Origin: Agrobacterium vitis
GTDB lineage: Bacteria > Pseudomonadota > Alphaproteobacteria > Rhizobiales > Rhizobiaceae
Reading direction: 5' to 3'
DNA length: 64,000 nt
Assembly: GCF_013426735.1 (NCBI RefSeq)
Contig: NZ_AP023275.1
Location: 124,001-188,000, forward strand
The notes under the pieces are model-generated. The model did no database searches. It was not told where the DNA came from and was given only the letters and a program-made list of their open reading frames with translations. The stretch's first letter is position 1. The number at the start of each line of letters is the position of its first letter. Of this stretch, positions 9,014-18,338 are shown piece by piece. A program made the translations under genes and the position numbers.

Positions 9014-10595
9014 AGACCGATTACGTTCCGCGGACGTCTGGGTAGAAGGTAGTAAATCATATCGGCCCATGGATGAACTCCTAATGCCAATGCCAGCATT
9101 TAGAACACTTAAGGAAGACGGTGACCTTGGACTTGGCGTCCAGAGCGATGGCGCTGCCTACCTTTCTGAGGCGGCCCAAGCTCTCGACTTCAATCTCCAG
9201 CAGCTCGCCTATCGTGCCCGAAACGGAAAACTTGACGGTGTCCGCCTAGAACACGGCAAGTTGCTCGTCACACCTCTCTCGAGCGAAATACCCGCAGAGG
9301 CAGAAGAATTGAATTGGGAATTGAGCGGTATGTATCCACTCGTCGAAGTTCCGGATTTACTCAAAGAGGTTCATGAATGGACCAGGTTTGCCGATCAATT
9401 TACGCATGTGCGCACCGGCGATCCTCCGCGTAATAGTTCAGCGATGTTGGCCGGCGTTCTCGCCGATGGCACCAATCTCGGGCCCAAACGGATGGCGATA
9501 GCGTCGAAGGGAATCAGCGCTCATCAGATCAGCTGGATGCGGATGTTTCATGCGCGTGCTGAAACGTATCGAACAGCCCAGGCCTGTATTTCCGATGCCC
9601 ATTCCCGCCATCCCCACGCTCAGCTATGGGGTAATGGTGCGACGGCATCGTCTGATGGCCAATTCTTCCGAGCGAGTGACCGTGCCGCGAAGCGCGCCGA
9701 TATTAACCTGCACTATGGTAGCGAGCCCGGCATCAAGTTCTACAGCCATCTCTCCGACCAGTATGGTTATTTCAGCATCCTGCCGATCAGTCCAACTGAA
9801 AGCGAGGCAGCCTATGTACTCGACGGCCTGTTCGATCATGAGGCGGCACTCGAGATTAAAGAGCATTTTACCGATACCGGTGGTGCCAGCGACAACGTCT
9901 TTGCGTTGTTCGCCCTGCTCGATAAACGGTTCTCGCCTCGACTGCGCAATCTTAACGATCGGAAATTCCATACGTTTGAGAAACCGGACATCTATTCAGG
10001 ACTTGAGGGCCATATTGGTGCGCCAATTAACGGCGATCTGATTCTGGCCCATTGGGACGATCTACTGCATTTGGCCGCTTCGATTAAAATGAAGATGGTT
10101 GCTCCCTCGGTAATTCTGAAAAAACTAGCGGCCTCGCCCAACCCGAGCCAGCTCGCGAAGGCACTGCGAGAGCTGGGGCGGCTTGAGCGGTCGCTATTCA
10201 TGATTGAATGGTATTCCGGCCCGGCGTTACGGCGGCGTTGTCAAGCGGGATTGAACAAGGGTGAGGCTGCCCACAAACTCAAGCGGGCCGTCTTTTTCCA
10301 CGAGCGTGGTGAAATTCGTGACCGTTCGTTTGAAAGTCAGGCGTTTCGGGCGTCCGGCCTCAATCTCGTCGTCAGCGCAATCGTCCACTGGAACACCATT
10401 TATCTCAGCCGAGCTGTGCAGCACCTGCGTCAGAAACGCCGCATCATTCCGAATGATATGCTCAAGCATGTTTCACCGTTGAGTTGGGAACATATCAATT
10501 TGACAGGTATCTATACATGGGACGAGCCGCCAAGCTTCGCGGATAGTGGTTTCAGGCCGCTGAGAACTTCAACCGCTATAGCGCGGGCAGCCTGA
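9014..10595 (+). pseudogene. Tn3-family transposase, N-terminal half removed by IS6
   Basis: About 510 C-terminal residues of a Tn3-type TnpA follow directly on the IS6 end. The three catalytic residues can be placed: Asp in ATASSDGQFF, Asp in HFTDTGGASD and Glu in LNKGEAAHKL. The usual C-terminal HINLTG...FRPLR motif is present. The N-terminal DNA-binding half (about 480 residues) is absent, so the protein cannot recognise transposon ends. An upstream open frame over the IS6 element is only the antisense of its transposase. The sequence differs from the Tn3 transposase at 29.7-32.6 kb. Confidence 0.88.
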
Positions 10596-10622
10596 AGTTC
10601 ATTGTTTGTTCACGGCTAGCGT

Positions 10623-10814
10623 ATGATTTTGAGCAGTTCTTGCTCTAACCCCAAGAAGCGGCTTGCCGGTGACACCACCCGTGCGGCGACCAGTGACGAG
10701 GTGAAGGCGCTGCGCCGTGAGAGCCGTGACCTGAAGGAAGCGCTGGCCGACCTCACCCTGGAAAACCGCCTGCTCAAAAAAAGCATGATCGGGCATGGGG
10801 GCGACGAGGAATGA
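10623..10814 (+). CDS. IS3-family OrfA
   Basis: The 63-residue basic protein has a C-terminal coiled coil (ALRRESRDLKEALADLTLEN, RLLKKSM) typical of IS3 OrfA, which binds the ends and multimerises. The HTH normally at the N-terminus is not apparent, so it may be shortened. Its stop overlaps the start of orfB by 4 bases (ATGA). Confidence 0.7.
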   Translation: MILSSSCSNPKKRLAGDTTRAATSDEVKALRRESRDLKEALADLTLENRLLKKSMIGHGGDEE

Positions 10815-11791
10815 GATATCCCGCCACCGAAAAGCTTGAGATCATCCGGCTGGTAGAGCGGTCGCATCTGTCGGCCAGGCATACACTCGAAAAGCTCGGC
10901 ATTCCCAGGCCAACCTTTTACCGCTGGTATGATCGTTTCCTGACCCATGGCGTCGAGGGGCTGGAAGACAGGACATCCGCGCCGTCACGGGTATGGAACC
11001 GCATTCCTGACAATATCAGGGATCGCATCACCACCATGGCGCTCGATCATGCCGATCTGTCGCCGCGCGCGCTGGCGGTGAAGTTCACTGACACGGAAAG
11101 CTATTTCGTGTCAGAGGCTTCGGTCTACCGCCTGCTCAAGGCCCAGGACCTGATCACGTCACCAGCCTATATCGTCATCAAGGCCAATAACGAATTCAAG
11201 GACAAGACCACCCGACCGAACGAGATGTGGCAAACCGACTTCACCTACCTGAAGGTCATCGGCTGGGGATGGTTTTACCTGTCGACCATTCTCGACGATT
11301 ACTCCCGCTATATCATCGCCTGGAAGCTGTGCACCAGCATGAAAGTTGATGATGTCACCGACACGCTCGACCTGGCGCTGGCCGCCTCAGGCTGCGACAA
11401 GGTCAAGGTCGAACACCGGCCGCGCCTGCTGTCCGACAACGGCCTGTGTTACGTCGCTTCCGATCTCGGTGAATGGCTGGAGACATACAAGATCGACCAG
11501 GTTCACGGCGCTCCCGGCCATCCGCAGACACAAGGGAAAATCGAACGCTGGCATCAGATGTTGAAGAACCGCATTTTGCTGGAAAACTACTTCTTCAAGG
11601 AAGACCTCGAAGCCCAGATCGCGGCCTTCGTGGAGCATTACAATCACCGGCGATACCACGAGAGCCTCGACAATCTCACCCCAGCCGACGTCTACTTCGG
11701 GCGCGGCCAGACAATCCTGCTCGAACGCGAAAGGATCAAACGACACACCATCAAACAACGCCGCTTGAACCACCAAGCCAAAGCGGCTTAA
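10811..11791 (+). CDS. IS3-family OrfB transposase (integrase catalytic core)
   Basis: The 326-residue product has an N-terminal HTH region (LEKLGIPRPTFYRWYDRF) and an rve/DDE domain: Asp in MWQTDFTYL, Asp in LLSDNGLCY and Glu in GKIERWHQ, followed by HYNHRRYHESL. Length and motifs are normal and the gene looks intact. In IS3 elements OrfA and OrfB are often joined by frameshifting; here the 4-base overlap would also allow coupled re-initiation. Confidence 0.93.
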   Translation: MRYPATEKLEIIRLVERSHLSARHTLEKLGIPRPTFYRWYDRFLTHGVEGLEDRTSAPSRVWNRIPDNIRDRITTMALDHADLSPRALAVKFTDTESYFVSEASVYRLLKAQDLITSPAYIVIKANNEFKDKTTRPNEMWQTDFTYLKVIGWGWFYLSTILDDYSRYIIAWKLCTSMKVDDVTDTLDLALAASGCDKVKVEHRPRLLSDNGLCYVASDLGEWLETYKIDQVHGAPGHPQTQGKIERWHQMLKNRILLENYFFKEDLEAQIAAFVEHYNHRRYHESLDNLTPADVYFGRGQTILLERERIKRHTIKQRRLNHQAKAA

Positions 11792-11900
11792 ATCAACCCG
11801 CAGACTGAGCCGGAAACTCCAATCTTCCAAAGCCCAAAACGTCTCAAATCATTCGACGACGGACAATGTTCCGGCGTTCCATCCCGTGTCCGCATAAAGA

Positions 11901-12692
11901 TCAGACGCTGTGACCAGGGTCGCGCCTATCGAGGACACGGCGCAGGCTTTCCAGATGCATTCTGGCACTCTCCGGGTCCCCTTCCCGCATCTGCCTTGCC
12001 GTTTGCGCGGCGATCTCGGGCGAGACCGGCAGCAATGTGCGACCCGTACTCATTGCCTTTAGCTGAACCTCTGCAGCGCGTTCGAGATAGTAAAGATCGT
12101 CCCATGCCTCGGCAATGTTCGGTGCACCGATCATCACGCCGTGGTTTTTCATGAACAGGATATCCTTGTCTCCCAGCGCGGAGGCAATCCTGTCACCTTC
12201 GCTTTCATCTAGGGCAAGGCCATTGTAGTTTTCGTCGACGGCGACGCGGCCATAAAATTTGAGAGCGGTCTGGCCGGCCCAGACCAGTGGTTCGCCTTCC
12301 ACCATACTAAGGGCAGTCGCATTCGGCATGTGGGTATGAAAGGCGGCTCCCACGCGCGGCGCCATCTTGTGCAGGCGCGCATGGATGAAGAATGCAGTCG
12401 CCTCCGGCACTCCGTCGCCGGCAACCACGTTGCCCTCGAAATCGCAGATCAGCAGGGAGGATGCCGTTGCCTCCTGAAAGGCCCAGCCCATGCGGTTGAC
12501 GATGAAGAGGTCTGGATGTCCCGGTACAAGCGCAGAAAAATGATTGCAGATGCCTTCCTCGAGACCGAGGCGCGCCGCCGTTCTAAGGCAGGCGGCAAGA
12601 TCCACCCTCGCTTGCCATATCTCGTCCGTTTCCAGTGAAACATTGCGCAACAGAGCTGGCTGCCCTTTAGAAACACTCAGTTCATGTGCCAT
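11901..12692 (-). CDS. Class II aldolase/adducin-domain protein
   Basis: The 263-residue product has the class II aldolase fold signatures: a substrate loop (EGICNHFSALVPGH) and the zinc-binding HTHMPNAT motif near residue 115, with a later His in FMKNHGVMI. Family members split or epimerise phosphorylated sugars such as fuculose- or ribulose-phosphate; others are decarboxylases. The substrate is not evident. The HAD fragment ends 21 bases upstream on the same strand, so both probably formed one catabolic operon. Confidence 0.85.
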   Translation of the reverse strand: MAHELSVSKGQPALLRNVSLETDEIWQARVDLAACLRTAARLGLEEGICNHFSALVPGHPDLFIVNRMGWAFQEATASSLLICDFEGNVVAGDGVPEATAFFIHARLHKMAPRVGAAFHTHMPNATALSMVEGEPLVWAGQTALKFYGRVAVDENYNGLALDESEGDRIASALGDKDILFMKNHGVMIGAPNIAEAWDDLYYLERAAEVQLKAMSTGRTLLPVSPEIAAQTARQMREGDPESARMHLESLRRVLDRRDPGHSV

Positions 12693-12713
12693 GTCGGCCT
12701 CCTCAGCAATCTG

Positions 12714-12917
12714 TCACATCCCACCTGCGGCAGAAAGCACCGCTGGCACCTTATCGAGCGTCGGTACAATCGCATTCGGGCGGTAGTCTGCCATCGGCTT
12801 GCGGCCTGTTCCGCGATCGACCCAGACCGCACGAAAGCCGAGTTCGTTCGCCGCCGCAAGGTCGAGATGCGGGCTAGCGCAGATATGCACCAGATCCCAC
12901 ATTTTGCTCGATGTTCG
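12714..12917 (-). pseudogene. HAD hydrolase (haloacid dehalogenase type II), C-terminal fragment
   Basis: The roughly 67 residues (DLVHICASPHLDLAAANELG, FRAVWVDRGTGRKP, ADYRPNAIVPTLDKVP) match the end of type II haloacid dehalogenase-like HAD proteins, including the region of the last catalytic acidic residue. The nucleophile-bearing N-terminus is missing. The break coincides with a solitary IS6-type terminal repeat at 12918-12934. Confidence 0.7.
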
Positions 12918-12934
12918 GTTAACGTTACGATGCC
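12918..12934 (-). repeat. Solitary IS6-type terminal inverted repeat
   Basis: GTTAACGTTACGATGCC is identical to the terminal 17 bases of the IS6 copies at 728 and 51617 (complement). No transposase or second end is adjacent. It sits exactly where the HAD gene is cut and before the AT-rich transporter region, and so looks like the scar of an IS6-mediated deletion or rearrangement. Confidence 0.75.
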
Positions 12935-12967
12935 AGAACAGATAGACTCCTAAGAAAAAACAAGCAG

Positions 12968-14386
12968 TTATTTGTTTATCTTGAGTTCAGAACCCGTGTC
13001 TCGTGGTAGGCCTATGAACCAGAAAATTGAAATTATGGATATAATTGCCATAACAATAAACGTTGTTCCGATCTGGTCCGGTGTAATATTAGCGGTTCCG
13101 CTTCTCGTAATCAATATTTGCAGCACCAGCGATGCGATGCCAACCCCAACCACCGTAAAAACCTGCTGCATAACGCTCGATAGACCGCTGGCCTTGGAAG
13201 ATTGGTGGTCAGAAATATCTAGGTATGCGAGCGCATTCAGGGAGGTGAATAAACAGGATCGGACAAATCCTCCAAATACCAATCCAGAAACTATAATATA
13301 GTATGGTATCCCAGGTTTGAACATGCCGTATAATATAATAATTAGAAAATTCAGACAACACATAAGTATAATTATATTTTTTATTCCAAATTTTCTAATA
13401 AGATGCTGCAGAATCGGTTTGCTCATTAACGCGCCTATTGCGCTTGTGAAGGAGATCAATCCCGCATCCATCGCGCTTAGGTGGAATCCAATTTGCAAAA
13501 GCAACGCCAAGAGGAACGGCAATGCTCCAAATCCTGCTCTGCAAAGTCCGCCAGCTACCGTCGCCGCATTGAATGAGTATATTGTGAAAAGACGCAAATC
13601 CAGAATAGGATTTGATATTCTAGGTAAAATGTAAACATATAACGCCAACAGCACTATCCCTACAATTAGTGATGCGTAATATATGTCCGCGCCGGCCGCT
13701 CCTTTCGCTGCCCCAAACATTCCTACAATGATTAACGGCAAGCCAACCCCAGTTAGGGCAAATCCTTTTGCATCAAAAGATACACCTTTCCGTCTGGCGT
13801 TATGCTTAATATACAATAACGTGAGTATAATTCCGAAAAATCCTATCGGTATATTGATTATGAAAATCCAACGCCAGCTCGCGTACGTGATCAAGGCTCC
13901 TGCGATAATAGGGCCAATAATCGGCCCAATGATTGCTGGGAGCGTGAGTAATGACATTGCTCTCAATAGCTGGGACTTCGGAGTGTTTCGGAGGATGATT
14001 ATCCTTCCTACTGGCACCATCATGGCACCGCCGAACCCCTGCAAACACCTTGCGGCAAGCAATTGGTAGAAACTGTCAGTTAAACCACATATTCCTGAGC
14101 TGATTGTAAAAATGCAGATTGCAAAGATAAAGGTGCTACGAGCTCCAAATCTGTCGGCGAGCCATCCGCTAACAGGAATGGTTGCGGCCGCCGTGAGTAG
14201 GTAGATCGTGATTATAGCATTTAACCGCACAGGGCTTTCACCAAAACTCCGCGCTATCGCGGGCAACGCGCTAGCGACAACTGTCCCATCAAGCATTTGC
14301 ATGAATAGGGCTGCTCCCACGATTAGTGATGGAGCGGCACCGAATTCCGGAATCGGTTGGACTTCTAGAGGGTGCATGTTGGGCAT
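12968..14386 (-). CDS. MFS multidrug transporter, DHA2 (14-helix) type
   Basis: The 472-residue product has about 14 hydrophobic segments. Motifs fit drug:H+ antiporters of the DHA2 family: LDGTVVASALPAIARSFGE in helix 1 (motif D1), GWLADRFGARSTF (motif A) and GPIIGPIIAGALITYASWRW (motif C region). It should export a small toxic molecule; the substrate is unknown. Codon use is strikingly AT-rich (many ATA and ATT codons), unlike the GC-rich neighbours, indicating recent transfer from a low-GC source. Upstream on the same strand is an aminotransferase remnant, so it may once have belonged to a biosynthetic cluster. Confidence 0.9.
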   Translation of the reverse strand: MPNMHPLEVQPIPEFGAAPSLIVGAALFMQMLDGTVVASALPAIARSFGESPVRLNAIITIYLLTAAATIPVSGWLADRFGARSTFIFAICIFTISSGICGLTDSFYQLLAARCLQGFGGAMMVPVGRIIILRNTPKSQLLRAMSLLTLPAIIGPIIGPIIAGALITYASWRWIFIINIPIGFFGIILTLLYIKHNARRKGVSFDAKGFALTGVGLPLIIVGMFGAAKGAAGADIYYASLIVGIVLLALYVYILPRISNPILDLRLFTIYSFNAATVAGGLCRAGFGALPFLLALLLQIGFHLSAMDAGLISFTSAIGALMSKPILQHLIRKFGIKNIIILMCCLNFLIIILYGMFKPGIPYYIIVSGLVFGGFVRSCLFTSLNALAYLDISDHQSSKASGLSSVMQQVFTVVGVGIASLVLQILITRSGTANITPDQIGTTFIVMAIISIISIFWFIGLPRDTGSELKINK

Positions 14387-14461
14387 ACTGTCAATCCTCC
14401 TGCTTCTCTTCGAGGGGGAAGATAGAACAAAAAGAGAACATAGACAACTAAGTTGCGAGCT

Positions 14462-15108
14462 TCAGCAAGACTGAAGCGCCAACTTCAGGGCAACGCTGAC
14501 TGCGTCGGTCGCTCCCGCATCACCTATTGTGATCCGCAAAGCACCATTCGTACCCTCCCAATGAAATGACATCAGGTGGATGTTAGAGCGCTCCAGCGCT
14601 GCCGCTAGATGGTCAGCGGCGACCGGGGTTTTAACAGCGACAAAATTGGCACAACTCTTAAGTGGTTGGCATCCTAACTGCTCCAAAAAGCTAACTAAGC
14701 GATCACGTTCCCTTGCAATGTGAGCAAGCAAGTTTTCTGAGTGCTCACTGGCATTAAGCGCAGCAACTGCTCCGGCCAAGGCTACAGCATTAACGCTGTA
14801 GTTTGGTCGGCACCGACGAATAGCTCCGGCGATATCCGAGGAACTTGCTATCCCATAGCCCACCCGGATACCTGCGAGCCCATAAGCCTTAGAAAATGTT
14901 CGCGTACAGAACCATGGCCCCTTACGTAACTTGAACAGCGGCAGCGTTTCAGGTCCGCCCGCGTGTCGGCCAAACTCATAGTAAGCCTCGTCCCATAGCA
15001 ACAATACGTTGGAGGGAACCTCTCTGACGAGGATCATAATCTCGTCCGCTGAGAGCAGCGCGCCTGTAGGGTTATGAGGTGTGGGCACGAAGACTATGCG
15101 CGTCTTAG
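14462..15108 (-). pseudogene. HisC-like PLP aminotransferase, 5' end removed by IS21
   Basis: About 215 C-terminal residues of a class I/II aminotransferase of histidinol-phosphate type are present: PTPHNPTGALLS, LLWDEAYYEFG and the PLP lysine in TRTFSKAYGLAGIRVGYG, then the C-terminal domain. The N-terminal third is replaced by the IS21 end at 15109. The missing part is not found on the other side of the element. A GTG inside the IS end could start a short product lacking part of the active site. Confidence 0.85.
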
Positions 15109-15221
15109 TGTTGGTTTCCACGCGGAACTGAGCCGGTTAGGCGCATAATTTCCATTGAGAATTGAGCCATGTGAACCTTCCCCCCAACGCGGTGAGCGAC
15201 GGGGGCAACGGAGTGATCCAC

Positions 15222-16779
15222 ATGGGACTTTTAAACATCATCCGTCGGATGGCGCTGCGCGAGAAGCAGTCGATCCGCGAGATCAGCCGGCGCACCGGGC
15301 TGTCACGCAACACGATCGCGAAGTATTTGAGCGCTGGTACGATCGAGCCGACGTTCACGGTACCGGAACGACCGAGCAAGCTTGATCCCTATGCCGACAA
15401 ACTTGCTGGCTGGCTGAAGACCGAGGCCGGGAGGTCGCGCAAGCAGCGCCGAACGCTGAAGCAGCTTCATGCGGATCTGGTGTCTCTCGGCTTTACCGGC
15501 TCCTATGGCCGGGTCGCGGCGTTCGCCCGAGAGTGGCGGGCTGAGCAGCAGACAGCGGGCCGCGGCATATTCGTTCCGCTATCTTTCCGCCCAGGTGAAG
15601 CATTCCAGTTCGATTGGAGTGAAGACTATGCCGTCATTGGCGGCGAGCGCACGAAGCTACAGGTCGCTCACATCAAGCTGTCGCACAGCCGCGCCTTTCT
15701 GGTCAGGGCCTACCTGCTCCAGACGCATGAGATGCTCTTCGACGCCCACTGGCACGGCTTCCGGGCGTTTGGCGGCGTACCTGGTCGCGGCATCTACGAT
15801 AACATGAAGACGGCGGTCGATCGTGTCGGCCGCGGCAAGGAACGGCAGGTCAACATCCGTTTCCTCGCGATGACGAACCACTACGTCTTTGCGCCTGAGT
15901 TCTGCAATCCAGCGGCAGGCTGGGAGAAGGGTCAGGTCGAGAAAAACGTCCAGGATGCCCGACCACGACTATGGCAACAGATGCCGGACTTTCCAGATCT
16001 GGCGGCGTTGAACGACTGGCTGGAACAGCATTGCCAGGCCCTGTGGCGGGAGACGCCGCATGGCACCTGGTCAGGCACGATCGCGGATGTTTGGGCTGAT
16101 GAGCGGGCAGCAGTGATGTCGCTCCCCGCCATGTTTGACGGCTTCGTCGAGCAGAGCAAGCGCGTCTCGCCGACATGCCTGATCACCTTCGAACGGAACC
16201 GCTACAGTGTGCCTGCATCGTTTGCGAACCGGCCCGTCAGCCTGCGGATTTATCCCGAGAGACTGGTCGTTGCGGCCGAGGGCAATGTCCTCTGCGAGCA
16301 TGAGCGTGTCATTGAACGCAGCCACGACAAGCCGCCGCGAACGATTTACGACTGGCGACATTACCTTGCCGTCATCCAGCGCAAACCCGGTGCCCTGCGC
16401 AATGGTGCACCCTTCCTGGAGTTACCGCTGGCCTTCAGACAGTTGCAAGATCAGATGCTTCGCCGCCCCGGCGGTGATCGTGACCCTTTCGGTGATGATT
16501 GCATCACCTGCCGGGCAAGGGATGGCCGATATCCTTGCCCTTGTCCTTCATCACGACGAACAGGTTGTCCTCAGGGCTGTGGAACTGGCCTTGGATGCGG
16601 GGGTGGCGACCAAGACGCATGTGCTGAACCTGCTGCATCGGCTGATCGACGGCAAGACAATCGATGGTCCCGACATTGATACGCCACAGGCGCTGATCTT
16701 GGCTCGCGAACCCAAGGCCAATGTCGAACGCTATGATGGCCTACGCGCCCGGATCGCAGGGGGCCGCCATGCGTCATGA
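15222..16779 (+). pseudogene. istA: IS21 transposase IstA, frameshifted near the C-terminus
   Basis: The start MGLLNIIRRMALREKQSI is followed by an HTH (IREISRRTGLSRNTIAKYL) and an rve/DDE domain with Asp in FQFDWSEDYA, Asp in RGIYDNMKTAVD and Glu in KGQVEKNV. After DQMLRRPGGDR (about 16484) the frame runs into a short extra segment of roughly 40 bases. The normal C-terminus ([36 protein letters not shown]) continues in another frame to 16779. The DDE core is intact but the tail that normally precedes istB is out of frame. A sequencing error or a small insertion are both possible. Confidence 0.85.
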
Positions 16780-17563
16780 CCCCGCAAGTGCTGCCATCGT
16801 CATCATGCTACGGAGCCTGAAGATGTATGGCATGGCCCAAGCCGTCACGGACCTTATCGAGCAAGGGGCTCCTGCCTTTGATGCGGCCGTGCCCATCCTG
16901 TCACAGTTGCTGAAGGCCGAGATGGCCGAGCGCGAGGTCCGCTCCATCGCCTATCATATGAAGGCTGCCCGCTTTCCTGCGTACAAAGACATCTCCGGCT
17001 TCGACTTCGCCGCCAGCGAGATCAACGAGGCCACCGTGCGCCAACTGCACCGATGCGAGTTCATGGATGGGGCGCAGAACGTTGTCCTTATCGGTGGCCC
17101 TGGCACTGGCAAAACGCATGTCGCGACCGCTCTTGGAATCCAGGCCATCGAGCATCATCGCCGAAAGGTCCGCTTCTTCTCGACCATCGAACTGGTCAAT
17201 GCTCTCGAACAGGAGAAGGCCAAAGGCAAGGCAGGCCAGATCGCGGAGGCCTTGGTCCGGCTCGATCTGCTCATCCTCGACGAGTTGGGCTACCTTCCGT
17301 TCAGTGCGTCAGGTGGAGCGCTGCTCTTCCACCTGTTGAGCAAGCTCTACGAGCGGACCAGCGTGGTGATCACCACCAACCTCAGCTTCAGCGAATGGGC
17401 AACCGTCTTCGGCGACGCTAAGATGACGACCGCCCTGCTCGATCGTTTGACCCATCGTTGCCACATCCTGGAAACCGGGAACGACAGCTTCCGCTTCAAA
17501 GCCAGCTCGGCTGCCGCAGCACACAAGAGAGGAGAAAAAGCCAATCCCTTGACCAAACCCTGA
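16769..17563 (+). CDS. istB: IS21 helper ATPase IstB
   Basis: The 264-residue AAA+ protein of DnaC/IstB type has Walker [10 protein letters not shown], Walker [13 protein letters not shown] and sensor region [12 protein letters not shown]. The start [11 protein letters not shown] overlaps the istA stop by 11 bases, the usual IS21 arrangement; an upstream in-frame ATG would add 16 residues that belong to the istA tail. IstB assembles on DNA and selects the target for IstA. It looks intact. Confidence 0.93.
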   Translation: MRHDPASAAIVIMLRSLKMYGMAQAVTDLIEQGAPAFDAAVPILSQLLKAEMAEREVRSIAYHMKAARFPAYKDISGFDFAASEINEATVRQLHRCEFMDGAQNVVLIGGPGTGKTHVATALGIQAIEHHRRKVRFFSTIELVNALEQEKAKGKAGQIAEALVRLDLLILDELGYLPFSASGGALLFHLLSKLYERTSVVITTNLSFSEWATVFGDAKMTTALLDRLTHRCHILETGNDSFRFKASSAAAAHKRGEKANPLTKP

Positions 17564-17696
17564 TCAGAAAACCATACTCAGAGGTGGCTCACTTCTCGGT
17601 GGAAAAACCGGCTCAGTTCCGCGTGAAAACCAACACGTCAGGGCGTTTATAAGACAAGACACTGGCGCTGAGCTGCGATCACAGCAGCAAAACGAA

Positions 17697-18338
17697 ATGA
17701 TAGCCGAACTGCACGCGTTAACGGAGTTCAAGCCGTGGCTGGCGGCACCAAAAGCCACGCCTGATCCATTCGCCACTCGAGCTTTCCTGTCACGTGCCAT
17801 GATCGACGGCATTCTTTCGGCTTTTGACGGAACCAAACTGAAATTGCCAGAGACGCCCGACGTTACTCTCACTCTGAAAAGCGTTCGGACAGACTTCCGG
17901 CCGGGATTTCCGGGGCTGACGATATCAGCGACCGCGAACAAATCCGGAGTGAGTGCTGACGTATCCATGGTTGCTCGGATCGAACCGGTCTTTGACAGTC
18001 AAACGTTGCGCCTCAGAGTTCATATCAATAGTCTTGTGCCGAAGCTCTCCTGGCGCTTTATCGACTTCACCATAGCCGGGTTGGTTCGGGATCTTGCTCA
18101 GGCGAAGGTTGTTGAGGCAATCAACAAACAGGACGCGCTCGGAGCCATCTCGATCCAGCTTTCACACAGTCAAACATTTTCGTTGCCTGTGACGCAAATT
18201 CCCTTCTCGACAACAGGTCTGAATGCGGTCGTAGGGCTACCCGGCTATTCCGGAACTGTCGTTGCGCAGCTGACAAGAATTGTGGCCATGCCTGAAGGAC
18301 TCTACATCTACGCAACCCTTAAAACAGGAGGCCTATGA
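17697..18338 (+). CDS. Unknown protein, probably N-terminally truncated by IS21
   Basis: The frame stays open upstream through the IS21 end, so the original N-terminus was probably lost. The 213 residues show alternating hydrophobic and polar strands (DVTLTLKSVRTDFRPGFPGL, ADVSMVARIEPVF, LRLRVHINSLVP) and no membrane helix, suggesting a beta-rich fold that may bind lipid or act in the envelope. I do not recognise the family. The stop overlaps the start of the next gene (ATGATG/TGA), so the two are translationally coupled. Confidence 0.55.
   Translation: MIAELHALTEFKPWLAAPKATPDPFATRAFLSRAMIDGILSAFDGTKLKLPETPDVTLTLKSVRTDFRPGFPGLTISATANKSGVSADVSMVARIEPVFDSQTLRLRVHINSLVPKLSWRFIDFTIAGLVRDLAQAKVVEAINKQDALGAISIQLSHSQTFSLPVTQIPFSTTGLNAVVGLPGYSGTVVAQLTRIVAMPEGLYIYATLKTGGL

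Larger units (their letters stand above)
10607..11865 (+). mobile_element. IS3-family insertion sequence (about 1.26 kb)
   Basis: The element has overlapping orfA and orfB. Imperfect inverted repeats can be aligned: the left end starts TGTTCACGGC with TATGATTTTGAG further in, and the complement of the right end starts TGTCCGTCGTCG with AATGATTTGAG further in. It lies immediately 3' of the Tn3 transposase remnant. End positions are my estimate. Confidence 0.7.
15109..17635 (+). mobile_element. IS21-family insertion sequence (2.53 kb)
   Basis: Both ends share a long inverted repeat starting TGTTGGTTT and continuing CACGCGGAACTGAGCCGGTT (15109-15138 and 17606-17635). It encodes IstA and IstB with overlapping genes. 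No short target duplication flanks it (TCTTAG against CGTCAG). The genes on its two sides, an aminotransferase and an unknown protein, are both broken and unrelated, so a deletion or recombination took place at this copy. Confidence 0.9.

Noticed and set aside
8484..10595. A single 703-residue plus-strand gene
   Set aside because: Its first ~175 codons are the antisense of the IS6 transposase at 8250-8951. Only the part after 9014 is Tn3 transposase.
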